A stretch of 44,234 nt of DNA from assembly GCA_027452065.1 (NCBI GenBank), contig DAIDHC010000135.1, forward strand, positions 1 to 44,234, read 5' to 3'. Shown here one piece after another: positions 1 through 6,323 of the stretch. A program made the position numbers and the translations under genes. The notes beneath the pieces are model-generated. The model was not told the DNA's origin, made no database searches, and was given only the letters and a program-made list of their open reading frames with translations. Numbering within the stretch: the first letter of the stretch is position 1; each line of letters begins with the position of its first letter. Source of the DNA: Bryobacterales bacterium. GTDB lineage: Bacteria > Acidobacteriota > Terriglobia > Bryobacterales > Bryobacteraceae.

Positions 1-100
1 CGCCGAGCTTGATGCGCCGCCCGTCAGGTAAGCGCCGCCAGCCGTCGGCATCGGGCGCTATTGCGTAGATCTCTTCTGTGGTCATCTTGTCCGTGGTCAT
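1..100 (-). CDS. Partial small phage protein, cut by the left edge
   Basis: An ATG at 100 is preceded by an AAAGGAAAG ribosome binding site; the visible 33 residues begin MTTDKMTTEEIYAIAP and continue through a D-G-W-R-R-L-P-D-G-R-R-I segment to the window edge. A second in-frame ATG at 85 is also possible. I do not recognise a family. The gene lies downstream of the exonuclease and the 64-residue gene in the same leftward unit. If the molecule is circular, it would continue at the right edge. Joining the edges directly leaves its frame open for 53 further codons to 44071, whereas the frame with the best gene-end signals at the right edge is shifted by one base. Confidence 0.6.
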   Translation of the reverse strand, partial: MTTDKMTTEEIYAIAPDADGWRRLPDGRRIKLG

Positions 101-125
101 CTTGGCTTTCCTTTCGGGTCGGGTT

Positions 126-141
126 ACTTCGCTACTTCAAT
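126..141 (-). repeat. 16-bp repeat, copy 1
   Basis: ATTGAAGTAGCGAAGT on the minus strand is repeated exactly at 44073-44088. In both places it ends shortly before a purine-rich ribosome binding site and an ATG start (at 100 and at 44055). In both copies it would encode I-E-V-A-K followed by a stop. This may be a duplicated leader or a remnant of recombination. Confidence 0.6.
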
Positions 142-147
142 TCACTT

Positions 148-342
148 TTACTTCCGCCATTCCGCCAACACCAACTCGTCCAGCACCACGGCGGTGCTGT
201 AATCGACATGGTAGACAGGAACGTCCTCATTCGCCTTGTTGAACGCCTCGATAGCCGCGTACAGCTCCCCGGCGCCTAAAAGCTCAGCCGCTGTCGAGGT
301 CCGGTTCTCGTTCGTCCCGTCCATTCTCATGACTTTTTCCAC
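148..342 (-). CDS. Small acidic protein of unknown function
   Basis: The reading frame of 64 residues starts with GTG at 342, or with ATG at 330 or 324. A G-rich GAGGGG stretch precedes the GTG. It sits 18 bases downstream of the exonuclease stop codon, in the same direction, so it is probably co-transcribed with it. The sequence is mixed alpha/beta in character (ELYAAIEAFNKANEDVPVYHVDY) and ends EWRK. No catalytic or metal-binding motif is visible. The stop is followed in the same frame by a second stop and then by a 16-bp sequence that recurs upstream of the RecT-like gene. Confidence 0.55.
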   Translation of the reverse strand: MEKVMRMDGTNENRTSTAAELLGAGELYAAIEAFNKANEDVPVYHVDYSTAVVLDELVLAEWRK

Positions 343-360
343 CCCCTCAATCGCGCTATC

Positions 361-1356
361 TCAGTAGATCCGCAGTGGCCGCTGCACCGTGATGGTCTTG
401 AATTCCTCCAGCGGCGGGTCACTCGGCTGGCGGTGCGCGATGTAGTAGGCACCCAGCGCCTTCGCGTCGATGCGCTCGACTTTCTGCTCGCGGAAGTAGA
501 CCTTGCGTCCGCCGCAGTCCACCGCCGTCCGCTCGCCCATCTCGCCCTTGATGGCATCCTTGATCTGCTGGAGTTCGGCCTCGGCATCCCGGACTTGCGC
601 CTGGGCGTCGTCGTGGCTTTCAATGAGAAACCGGAGCGATTCCGAATTGTCATACTCGATGGAGTCGGGGGCCGCAGTCGTCTCGAAATCCACACCACCC
701 CAGCACTGGCGCCGAAATCGGCAACCTGAACACCGGGAATCGCCCGTATCGAGCCTGTCGGGCTCAGTCTTCGAGTAGGGAGGCCCGGCGATATAGGCAT
801 CCCAAAACCAATTCGCCTGCGCCTGGATCTTTTCTCCGAGCGCCGCGTCTCGCTCGACGACGAAAATAGCGATGGAGCCAGAGTCGCGGTTCCCGATGAT
901 GAAAACGCCGGCCGGGGCGGATGCCAGGTGCAGCTCAAGCTGAAGCTGCATGATGTAGTCGGGCGGCAGGCCGTCCCTGCGCGCTTTCCACCAGGCGGCG
1001 GCGCCCATCGATTTCACTTCTACTATCCGGCCGTCCCGCAGGATAGCGTCCGGGTGGCACAGCAGCAGGCCAGACTGGTCACGAATCTCGAAGCCGTGAT
1101 TGGCGCCGACCTCGACGACCTCGTCCGCCTCGTCGCGGGAAACGCCAATGTCCAGCAGCCCGGCTCGGAGGAAGACTGGCTCCAGTGCGTGGCCCAACGC
1201 GAACGTGATCGGCTCGGTCCACCCCGCGTCGGGGTCTGTCCCGGTCTTGTCGTACCAGAGCGCTCTCTGGCAGCCGTAGCCGACGCTGAAGAGGGAGCCT
1301 GCGTCCGAGGCTCCGATGTGGCCGCGGCGCTGTGAAGCGAACTGTTGGTTTGTCAT
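361..1356 (-). CDS. Cas4/YqaJ-like PD-(D/E)XK exonuclease with Fe-S cysteines
   Basis: Protein of 331 residues resembling phage recombination exonucleases that resect double-stranded ends to make a 3' tail for an annealing protein. The nuclease core is visible: GHALEP (56-61), LLCHPDAIL with Asp103, IVEVKS with Glu113 and Lys115, and Gln137 in the following helix. A cysteine at 29 (G-C-Q-R-A-L-W-Y) and a C-x2-C-x5-C group (209, 212, 218) match the 4Fe-4S arrangement of Cas4/AddB-type nucleases. The C-terminal third (about 235-331) looks like a helical extension. The start overlaps the stop of the zinc protein as ATGA (1353-1356), indicating coupled translation. The likely partner is the RecT-like annealase at 43075-44055. 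The substrate is inferred, not shown. Confidence 0.85.
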   Translation of the reverse strand: MTNQQFASQRRGHIGASDAGSLFSVGYGCQRALWYDKTGTDPDAGWTEPITFALGHALEPVFLRAGLLDIGVSRDEADEVVEVGANHGFEIRDQSGLLLCHPDAILRDGRIVEVKSMGAAAWWKARRDGLPPDYIMQLQLELHLASAPAGVFIIGNRDSGSIAIFVVERDAALGEKIQAQANWFWDAYIAGPPYSKTEPDRLDTGDSRCSGCRFRRQCWGGVDFETTAAPDSIEYDNSESLRFLIESHDDAQAQVRDAEAELQQIKDAIKGEMGERTAVDCGGRKVYFREQKVERIDAKALGAYYIAHRQPSDPPLEEFKTITVQRPLRIY

Positions 1357-1679
1357 CTGGCCCTCACCAGTTCTGCGTACTTCGCAGCGATGATCTCCAG
1401 GTCGCGGATGAGTTCCGTCGCCCAGGGGAACTCGGCAGCCAATGAGTCCAGGGCGCAGCGGCGGCAGGTCGAGGCAGCGATGACCGATCTTGTAAGGTTT
1501 AGCGAAACCACATGCTGTTCGCCGTCAATCCAGGCTCCTCCGCCGCATCTCTCGCAGAGATCCTTCCCGCAGTCGTCGCACTCGCGGATGTCGCCTTGCC
1601 TGGTTCCGCATTCGTCGCACGACAGTTCGTATTCGGCCGGGCAGTCGCTAGTTTCAGCGTGGAGTAGATGCGCACTCAT
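1353..1679 (-). CDS. Zinc-ribbon-like protein
   Basis: I place the start at ATG 1679 (MSAHLLHAETSDCP), which has an AAGGGTG site upstream; the frame is open further upstream, but that part reads as a shadow of the preceding gene. The 108-residue product contains paired cysteines (C-DEC, C-DDC, C-ERC and C-RRC) spread over about 60 residues, consistent with two zinc-binding clusters. A helical C-terminus follows. The stop overlaps the start of the exonuclease (ATGA). A zinc protein encoded just before a nuclease suggests a nucleic-acid-binding accessory role, but this is only inference. Confidence 0.7.
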   Translation of the reverse strand: MSAHLLHAETSDCPAEYELSCDECGTRQGDIRECDDCGKDLCERCGGGAWIDGEQHVVSLNLTRSVIAASTCRRCALDSLAAEFPWATELIRDLEIIAAKYAELVRAR

Positions 1680-1704
1680 CGTTGGCACCCTTCGAGCATC
1701 GCGA

Positions 1705-1866
1705 TCAGCGCGGCGCTTCGGCTTCCGGGGAGGGCATTGGCGCGCCATCGCGGATAATTTTCACGATGCGCTGGATCTCCCGGTCCTGCGCTCCGGTCAG
1801 AGATTTTCCGCCGGCCAACACCTGACGCACTGTCTCGGCCATCTCCCTGCGGTATTTCCTCGTCAT
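1705..1866 (-). CDS. Small helical protein, first gene of the exonuclease unit
   Basis: A 53-residue frame from ATG 1866 (MTRKYRREMAETVRQV) to TGA 1705. A GGAG site lies seven bases before the start. The sequence is a charged helix-turn-helix-like stretch (ETVRQVLAGGKSLTGAQDREIQRIVKIIRDG) with a Pro/Glu-rich tail. It is much more protein-like than the overlapping 67-residue frame at 1676-1879. It is the first gene after the promoter at 1885-1913, so it should be controlled by the palindrome within that promoter. The function is unknown; a small regulator is possible. Confidence 0.6.
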   Translation of the reverse strand: MTRKYRREMAETVRQVLAGGKSLTGAQDREIQRIVKIIRDGAPMPSPEAEAPR

Positions 1867-1884
1867 CGAAAATCTCCATACCGA

Positions 1885-1913
1885 ATACTACCGCGCACTG
1901 ACGGTAGTGTCAA
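1885..1913 (-). promoter_or_regulatory. Sigma-70-like promoter for the exonuclease unit
   Basis: On the minus strand TTGACA (1908-1913) is separated by 17 bases from TAGTAT (1885-1890). Transcription would start near 1878, just before the GGAG site and ATG of the 53-residue gene. The promoter lies within the last codons of the RHH-like regulator gene. Confidence 0.6.
1887..1908. promoter_or_regulatory. Operator-like palindrome inside the promoter spacer
   Basis: ACTACCG (1887-1893) and CGGTAGT (1902-1908) form a perfect 7-bp inverted repeat with an 8-base centre. It occupies the spacer between the -10 and -35 elements, the usual place for a repressor site. The RHH-like protein encoded directly upstream is the natural candidate ligand. 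Binding is inferred. Confidence 0.5.
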
Positions 1914-2100
1914 TATCTTTTTCAAGTTTTTTTCTGGCCGGGGCGTCCATGGATCGGACGACGGACTCCACGTATTTTTGAAGCTGCCTGGACATGGAGT
2001 GCCCGCGCATTGCGCAAAACACGCGGAAAAGTCTCTTGTTCTCGCGCGTGAGGTAGACGACGACGGCTGATTGCTTAATGTCCTCTGCTGATCTTGCCAT
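1888..2100 (-). CDS. Ribbon-helix-helix-like DNA-binding regulator
   Basis: Protein of 70 residues starting MARSAEDIKQ. A short beta-strand pattern (SAVVVYLTRENKRLF) followed by two helices (MSRQLQKYVESVVRSMD) resembles CopG/Arc-type regulators, which bind short inverted or direct repeats as dimers; the fit is by eye only. There is no ribosome binding site. A -10 box ends six bases before the ATG, so the mRNA would be leaderless or nearly so. The 3' end of the gene carries the next promoter and its palindrome, which suggests control of the exonuclease unit. A short hexamer TAGTGT occurs both here (2105-2110) and near the palindrome. Confidence 0.55.
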   Translation of the reverse strand: MARSAEDIKQSAVVVYLTRENKRLFRVFCAMRGHSMSRQLQKYVESVVRSMDAPARKKLEKDIDTTVSAR

Positions 2101-2106
2101 ATCTAC

Positions 2107-2135
2107 ACTATAAGCACTGCCGCACCTGTGCGCAA
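2107..2135 (-). promoter_or_regulatory. Promoter giving a leaderless regulator transcript
   Basis: On the minus strand TTGCGC (2130-2135), a 17-base spacer and TATAGT (2107-2112) form a sigma-70-like promoter. Six bases separate the -10 box from the ATG at 2100, so transcription should start at or within one or two bases of the start codon. The -35 box begins right after the T tract of the upstream terminator. Confidence 0.6.
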
Positions 2136-2136
2136 C

Positions 2137-2172
2137 AAAAAAACGCCGCCGGGGTGGTCATTCCCGGCGGCG
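2137..2172 (-). terminator. Rho-independent terminator
   Basis: A perfect 10-bp GC-rich stem (2144-2153 with 2163-2172) and a 9-base loop are followed on the minus strand by seven T residues (2137-2143). It ends the lipoprotein transcript and insulates the promoter of the regulator immediately downstream. Confidence 0.9.
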
Positions 2173-2198
2173 GTCGGAGAAATAGGTGGCCTTCTGGG

Positions 2199-2702
2199 TC
2201 AGGGTAGCATAGCGACAAGCCTAGAGTGGAGGGCCTGGGCCCGCATCTGGTCGCCGTAGAGCCGCGATGCCCAGCGGTGAGGAATGGCGCGGTACCCGGC
2301 CGTGCGTGCGGATGCCGCCCCGGCGGAGGCGGCGCCAACCGAGACCAGGTAGGTCTGGACGGCGGCCGCGGTTGCCGCAAGGGCAGCCGCCAGCGCCGGC
2401 GACATCCCCAAGGGCAGCACCGCGGCGGCGAAGTAGCCGGCGATCTTCGACGCTTGCAGCGCCGGCGCATCCGCGCTCTGCATCTCAGCGGAGCTTTCCG
2501 CGACAGCTCGCGATACTGCAATGAGGTAAACCGCTGCCAGCGCGGCATCGCTGGGCGGAATCGTCCCAGACGCGGCTAGGGCGGCGGTAGCGGCTTCGGC
2601 GGCGGCGAGGGCGGCTTCCAGTGTCACTATCGGCGCGGGAGCGCTGCAACCGCTCAGGAGCAGGCACGCGGCGAGGATTACGGCTGTCGGTGGTCGGAGC
2701 AT
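2199..2702 (-). CDS. Alanine-rich phage lipoprotein
   Basis: I take the start as ATG 2702 (MLRPPTAVILAACLLLSGC). This gives a type II signal peptide with lipobox L-S-G-C and Cys19 as the lipidated residue, and a 167-residue product. The mature part is very rich in alanine and predicted helical, with no recognised catalytic motif. It would be anchored in the inner or outer membrane facing the periplasm. Roles seen for phage lipoproteins include outer-membrane spanins and superinfection exclusion; I cannot tell which applies here. The gene ends just before a strong terminator, so it closes the leftward unit that starts near 2994. Confidence 0.7.
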   Translation of the reverse strand: MLRPPTAVILAACLLLSGCSAPAPIVTLEAALAAAEAATAALAASGTIPPSDAALAAVYLIAVSRAVAESSAEMQSADAPALQASKIAGYFAAAVLPLGMSPALAAALAATAAAVQTYLVSVGAASAGAASARTAGYRAIPHRWASRLYGDQMRAQALHSRLVAMLP

Positions 2703-2908
2703 ATGGCATCCAGTGTACACCCCCGGGCGTTCGGCGGCGAGTACCGCTGGGAGGCGGAACGGCGCCAGCGGACTTTCCGCGGCCGGGACTCGCCGTACCA
2801 GCTCCGGCGCCAGGCGCAGCGCCGGCACTGGCAGTTGGCCGGGCAGTCATCCCGGCGCAACCGCCGGCGCAGGCTTTCTTGCTCGATATCGAGGCGGCGC
2901 TTGGTCAT
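2678..2908 (-). CDS. Small basic Cys-rich protein
   Basis: A 76-residue frame from ATG 2908 (MTKRRLDIEQESLRRRLRRDD) with a cysteine group C-x3-C-x-C-x2-C (CPANCQCRRC) in the first third and many arginines. It looks like a small zinc or nucleic-acid-binding protein. The start overlaps the stop of a tiny frame as ATGA (2905-2908), and the end overlaps the lipoprotein start by 25 bases. A longer version from ATG 2926 is possible. Other frames are open here, so certainty is moderate. Confidence 0.45.
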   Translation of the reverse strand: MTKRRLDIEQESLRRRLRRDDCPANCQCRRCAWRRSWYGESRPRKVRWRRSASQRYSPPNARGCTLDAICSDHRQP

Positions 2909-2994
2909 GTCGGGAAAGCGTCCCATTCCGCCCGCTCTGTGAATGGGCAGGTGCGAGTCTTCCTATTGGCTTTCCTCTTTCCGGTTTTCCTCAC
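2905..2994 (-). CDS. Tiny basic leader frame, possibly leaderless
   Basis: Frame of 29 residues starting at GTG 2994 (VRKTGKRKANRKTRTCPF) and ending in an ATGA overlap with the next gene. A -10-like TACGAT lies six bases upstream of the GTG, the same geometry as at the regulator gene. It may be a real small protein or a leader that couples translation to the Cys-rich gene. Confidence 0.3.
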   Translation of the reverse strand: MRKTGKRKANRKTRTCPFTERAEWDAFPT

Positions 2995-3000
2995 GCCTCC

Positions 3001-3030
3001 ATCGTACAATAGATGTGTAGGCAGTGTCAA
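3001..3030 (-). promoter_or_regulatory. Leftward promoter at the edge of the AT-rich region
   Basis: TTGACA (3025-3030) and TACGAT (3001-3006) with an 18-base spacer on the minus strand. The start would fall near 2994, at the GTG of the tiny frame. This should drive the Cys-rich and lipoprotein genes up to the terminator at 2137. Confidence 0.5.
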
Positions 3031-3135
3031 CACTTTTTCCGATCATCACTCAGGCTGCCTAGTGTTCTATGTCCCCATGTCTCCGGCTTCTCGTTCCATC
3101 TCCCCGACTGGGCCTATGTTCATACAAACACCCTT

Positions 3136-3161
3136 GTTCCATGTCTCTGTTCTACGCTAAC
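3136..3161. repeat. Left arm of a 26-bp imperfect inverted repeat
   Basis: It pairs with 3337-3362 at 22 of 26 positions; all four differences are transitions. Its outer half is the 12-bp motif GTTCCATGTCTC and its inner half is CTACGCTAAC. The arms bound a core of about 175 bases rich in A and T. Confidence 0.75.
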
Positions 3162-3336
3162 TACCTTTATTATCAATACATATTATGAATATAGGTAGAT
3201 ATAGGTGGTATGTGAGATAGTGTTATGCTGTAGTGTAAGGGGGGATACGGAACGGAGAAAATAAAAAAATATATAACATATCTACGGGCGACCAAAAAAA
3301 GTGTCCGCTTTTGGGATTTTTACTGAAAAATAAGCA

Positions 3337-3362
3337 GTTAGCGTAGGACGGAGACGTAGAAC
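3337..3362. repeat. Right arm of the 26-bp imperfect inverted repeat
   Basis: Reverse complement of 3136-3161 with four transition differences. It carries GTTAGCGTAG and the motif copy GAGACGTAGAAC (3351-3362). Another motif copy, GAGACATGGAAC, follows at 3382-3393. Confidence 0.75.
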
Positions 3363-3395
3363 GTAAGGACTTAGCAAAGATGAGACATGGAACAT

Positions 3396-3449
3396 TTGAT
3401 TCTAAAGGACTTACGCCCAGAGCACGTTGTGTTGATTCTAAAGGACTTA
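3396..3449. repeat. Two 18-bp direct repeats, 36-bp period
   Basis: TTGATTCTAAAGGACTTA occurs at 3396-3413 and 3432-3449. The core AAGGACTTA occurs a third time at 3365-3373. Spacings of 40 and 36 bases are about three to four helical turns, typical of iterons bound by a replication or control protein. Confidence 0.7.
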
Positions 3450-3478
3450 TGTCAATCTATGTGCAGTGTAGACATAGA

Positions 3479-3498
3479 ATTTCCACAGGTTTTCCACA
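3479..3498 (+). other. Tandem DnaA-box-like sites
   Basis: ATTTCCACA (3479-3487) and TTTTCCACA (3490-3498) are 11 bases apart. The second fits the relaxed DnaA consensus TTWTNCACA; the first has one extra mismatch. They lie beside the iteron arrays, which supports a host-initiated origin. Confidence 0.5.
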
Positions 3499-3580
3499 GC
3501 CACCGATGTACAGTGTACAAAGGTGTACGGCGCCGGCGAGACGTGGATTTTCGTCTTCCCTTCGCCTAGGAAGGCCTGGA

Positions 3581-4054
3581 TCAGTCCGATTCGGCGGCCG
3601 CTCGGACTTCGAAAGCGAATCCGGCTGGGCTGATTTGCCCGGAAACTGTTGGAGAGGAAGAGCTTCCTACTCGCGGAGCATCGTGGAGGGATAGCGCGGC
3701 CCGCAGCTGAGCATCAGTGCAGTCAGTGCGCAGCGCGCGGCGGGTGATTTCGTCCTCCAGCTGCTGGCGCACGCGTCGGCGCCCGGAATGGAGGAGAGCG
3801 CGATAATGAGCCGAATGGCGCATCAGGCGCAGATGCTGCTCCCAGCCGATGCCGGCCTCGGTGAGAGCGGGCAGTAGCTCCCCCGAAGTACCGTATCGGT
3901 CGGCGACTTGCTTCCCCGCACGGCGAATCTCGCTGCTGGGGATCGCGCCTTCGGCCGACAGCCGATCCGAGAGGGGCCGCTCGGGCAGCCGAAACGTGAT
4001 CGTCGGAGCATTCCCGCTGGGCGCCGGTAGCGCCCGCACGTATTTGTCATCCAT
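3581..4054 (-). CDS. Candidate small terminase subunit or DNA-binding protein
   Basis: Protein of 157 residues, MDDKYVRALPAPSG. After a strand-like TITFRLPERPL it becomes helical. The middle, G-I-G-W-E-Q-H-L-R-L-M-R-H-S-A-H-Y-R-A-L-L then R-R-R-V-R-Q-Q-L-E-D-E-I-T-R-R-A, resembles the helix-turn-helix and linker pattern of some phage small terminases. It sits next to the large terminase but on the opposite strand, which is unusual. No other small-terminase candidate is visible. Alternatively it is a regulator of the divergent late operon. The N-terminal strand could also fit an RHH fold. No catalytic motif is seen. Confidence 0.4.
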   Translation of the reverse strand: MDDKYVRALPAPSGNAPTITFRLPERPLSDRLSAEGAIPSSEIRRAGKQVADRYGTSGELLPALTEAGIGWEQHLRLMRHSAHYRALLHSGRRRVRQQLEDEITRRALRTDCTDAQLRAALSLHDAPRVGSSSSPTVSGQISPAGFAFEVRAAAESD

Positions 4055-4147
4055 GCCGATATGGTATCTTTTCCGTAGGCAGCGGCGCGCTGGCTGGCGA
4101 TGCGGGGAGGCAGACCGGCTGGCGCGCTGGGCCGGATTGGAGCCGCA

Positions 4148-4513
4148 ATGCCGAATTATGGAGTGCCGCAGGCGGGTGGTCAGCTAACAGCCCCGTCGCC
4201 TGGAAGTCTGTTCTATCTGTTCAATGCCGAGTCGCCCGCGGCGCCGCAAGCGTCGATTGCGTTCGCCCGGCCAGCATCTCCCGTGGGCGGGAGGGATCCG
4301 ATCACGTTCAGCATCAGCTTCGCCGCGGCGCCGACCGCCAGCCTCGTCATCGAAGGATCCCATGTGGACTCGGACAGTCAATATCAGACGCTCTACACCA
4401 GCACTAATAAGCAGCTCGACTTTTACACTGACGACGGCTCGTGGATGTTCTACCGCTGCAAGCTGGTCACCCAGACCGGCGGCGGAGCGGTAACGGTGAT
4501 CGTTCGGCTCTGA
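4148..4513 (+). CDS. Small beta-rich virion protein upstream of terminase
   Basis: I choose ATG 4148 (MPNYGVPQAGGQ) because GGAG lies seven bases upstream; the open frame extends back to 4100 without a ribosome site. The 121-residue product is beta-strand-rich with little charge (DPITFSISFAAAPTASLVIEG, YRCKLVTQTGGGAVTVIVRL), resembling an immunoglobulin-like or decoration-type domain. The stop overlaps the terminase start as TGATG. It is the first gene of the late operon. It does not look like a small terminase. A head decoration role is a guess from composition and position. Confidence 0.65.
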   Translation: MPNYGVPQAGGQLTAPSPGSLFYLFNAESPAAPQASIAFARPASPVGGRDPITFSISFAAAPTASLVIEGSHVDSDSQYQTLYTSTNKQLDFYTDDGSWMFYRCKLVTQTGGGAVTVIVRL

Positions 4514-6105
4514 TGGCCCCGCGCGCCCGGCAGCGCCACCAGATCGTCCTTCAGCCGAAGCAGCTCCAACTGCTGGACTACATGCTTGCCGTTGGGCCAG
4601 AAGCACCCACGATCATAGGCTACGGCGGCGCGCGAGGCGGGGGCAAGAGTGGGGCGATCCGGCGCGTGGCGCTACTGGTGGCCGAGCACTACCGCGGCAT
4701 CAAGCTGCTCATCGTCCGGCGAGTATACTCCGACGTCGCCGCGAACCATATCGAGCCGATGTTGGCGGAGTTCCCGCACTTACGCGAGTTCTACGAGGCG
4801 ACGAAAAAACAGATCTCGCTACCCAACGGGAGCGTTATTGCGTTCGGGTACGCCGAGACAGCCGGCGACGTGAAGCGCAAGTTCCGCGGGCTGGAGTTGC
4901 ACCACATCTTCGTGGACCAGGCCGAGCAATTCTCCGAGGCGGAGCTGGCCGAGATCCGCATGGCGGCGCGCTGGCCGGCTGTCGCGCCGTCCCGGACGAA
5001 ACTTGGGCTGTTCTTCAACCCTGGGGGCATCGGAAACGCCTACCTCCGGCGCGTCTTCTACCTGCGCGAGTACGAGGGGATGGAGAAGCCGCACGAGTAC
5101 GCCTTCATCCAGGCCTATGGCTGGGACAATTACGAGTGGTTTCGCGGGCAAGTCGAGGCCACGCAGCGGAACTTCTATTCCGACGACTGGTCCGACGAGC
5201 GGCGATTCCGGGCATTCATCGAGGAAACCAGCTACGGGAGGTCGCTGAACGCGCTGCCGCCGTCGCTGCGCAAGGGGCATTTGCTGGGCTCGTTCGACTC
5301 GTTCGAGGGGCAATACTTCGCCGGAGTTCTGGACGAGAACTTCATTCACCTGAAGGCGGACCAGCAGAGCATGATCAGGCCATGGTGGAACCGCTGGATC
5401 GCGATGGACTGGGGGTTTGCACACTTTGCGGCGGTGATTTGGTTCGCCAGCGGGCGCTTGTCCCCGGAAGAAGCGCAGCGGTGGCTGGGAATCCGGACGA
5501 ATACCCAGATCGAGGTCGTCGTGGCCTACCGCGAGCTGGTGGTGAACCAGACGCCGGAAAAGGAGTTGGCGCAGATGATTGTCGATAGGTCCGTGGCCGA
5601 CGACAATATTCAGCGGTTCTACCTGTCTCCGGACGCCTGGGCGAAGAAGGGCAGCGCGAACACGATAGCGGAGCAGATCACCGAGGTGATGGATGCAAGC
5701 CGGATGCCGCGGCCCGAGCCGGCCGACAACGACCGCGTGGGAGGCTGGCGGAACATCTACGACGGGCTGAGGCAGACGATTGCGCTGCGGAAGGGGGCCC
5801 GAGTGATGCCGGGGCCGCTGCTGATGATCGGGCCGGAATGCCCGGAGTTAGCCAGCGCGCTCCCGCTGCTCACCCGCCATCCGGACAAGACCGAGGACGT
5901 GTTGAAGACGGACACGAAATACGACGACGTGGCGGACTGTTTCCGGTACGGTTACAAGAGCTGGATCGACGCGCCGAACAAGCCAATTGCGGAGCGGGCC
6001 GAGGAAGTGTATGATTCGTATGAAGACCCGACGATGAAACATATCGCCATGCTACGTTTCAAACAAAAGCAGGTGAAAATGACGCAGAAGGGATTTTACC
6101 GGTGA
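4513..6105 (+). CDS. Terminase large subunit
   Basis: ATP-driven DNA packaging motor and headful or site-specific nuclease, acting at the portal. The start is ATG 4513 (MAPRARQRHQ), overlapping the previous stop; the open frame upstream of it is a shadow. In the 530-residue product Walker A is GGARGGGKSG (38-47). Walker B is LHHIFVDQAEQF around Asp135, where the usual Asp-Glu is Asp-Gln, with Glu two residues later. The RNase H-like nuclease is visible as WIAMDWG (Asp299), LSPDAW (Asp373) and YDDVADCFRYG (Asp471/472). Length is typical. The next gene starts at GTG inside its stop codon. Confidence 0.95.
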   Translation: MAPRARQRHQIVLQPKQLQLLDYMLAVGPEAPTIIGYGGARGGGKSGAIRRVALLVAEHYRGIKLLIVRRVYSDVAANHIEPMLAEFPHLREFYEATKKQISLPNGSVIAFGYAETAGDVKRKFRGLELHHIFVDQAEQFSEAELAEIRMAARWPAVAPSRTKLGLFFNPGGIGNAYLRRVFYLREYEGMEKPHEYAFIQAYGWDNYEWFRGQVEATQRNFYSDDWSDERRFRAFIEETSYGRSLNALPPSLRKGHLLGSFDSFEGQYFAGVLDENFIHLKADQQSMIRPWWNRWIAMDWGFAHFAAVIWFASGRLSPEEAQRWLGIRTNTQIEVVVAYRELVVNQTPEKELAQMIVDRSVADDNIQRFYLSPDAWAKKGSANTIAEQITEVMDASRMPRPEPADNDRVGGWRNIYDGLRQTIALRKGARVMPGPLLMIGPECPELASALPLLTRHPDKTEDVLKTDTKYDDVADCFRYGYKSWIDAPNKPIAERAEEVYDSYEDPTMKHIAMLRFKQKQVKMTQKGFYR

Positions 6106-6323
6106 AGCGCCTGTTTCAGCGATGGCTGGGGATTCAGGCAGTCGAGCTGCCGCAACCGCAGACCGGCGAGATTTTGCGGCTCATCGCCGAGAACGACAAG
6201 CTACAGCAGCAGATTCGCGACTTGCAGATTGACTTGGCGCGGGCCAAGAACCAAGGCACTCGCGCTACCAAGACCTTCGCCGAGTTCAGGGCGGCCGTTG
6301 AGCCGCAAGGAGACGCATCGTGA
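6102..6323 (+). CDS. Small coiled-coil protein
   Basis: Protein of 73 residues from GTG 6102, overlapping the terminase stop (GTGA). Residues 25-55 (EILRLIAENDKLQQQIRDLQIDLARAKNQ) form a clear heptad coiled coil. It is encoded between the terminase and a His-rich protein. It could be an assembly or packaging accessory protein. No family recognised. Confidence 0.7.
   Translation: MKRLFQRWLGIQAVELPQPQTGEILRLIAENDKLQQQIRDLQIDLARAKNQGTRATKTFAEFRAAVEPQGDAS

Larger units (their letters stand above)
2995..3580. other. AT-rich gene-free region, putative replication origin
   Basis: This stretch of almost 600 bases has no convincing gene. It is far more AT-rich than the rest, with a core of A/T runs near 3255-3285. 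A 12-bp motif (GTTCYATGTCTC-like) occurs as three copies in one orientation on the left (3064, 3093, 3136) and three in the opposite orientation on the right (3351, 3382, 3469). An 18-bp direct repeat and two DnaA-box-like sites lie on the right side. Symmetric iterons, an AT-rich unwinding element and DnaA boxes are the usual parts of a theta-type origin. Function is inferred. Confidence 0.55.

Noticed and set aside
1676-1879. 67-residue minus-strand frame ending in an ATGA overlap
   Set aside because: The overlapping 53-residue frame (1705-1866) has a ribosome site and a far more natural composition; the 67-residue product looks like a shadow.
3292-3320. Possible terminator (CCAAAA ... TTTTGG followed by T run)
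   Set aside because: The stem is six mostly A-T pairs with an 11-base loop, and no gene ends upstream of it on the plus strand.
3396-3449. Two direct repeats as a CRISPR array
   Set aside because: Only two full copies, repeat too short, spacing of 18 bases between copies and no cas genes; iterons fit better.
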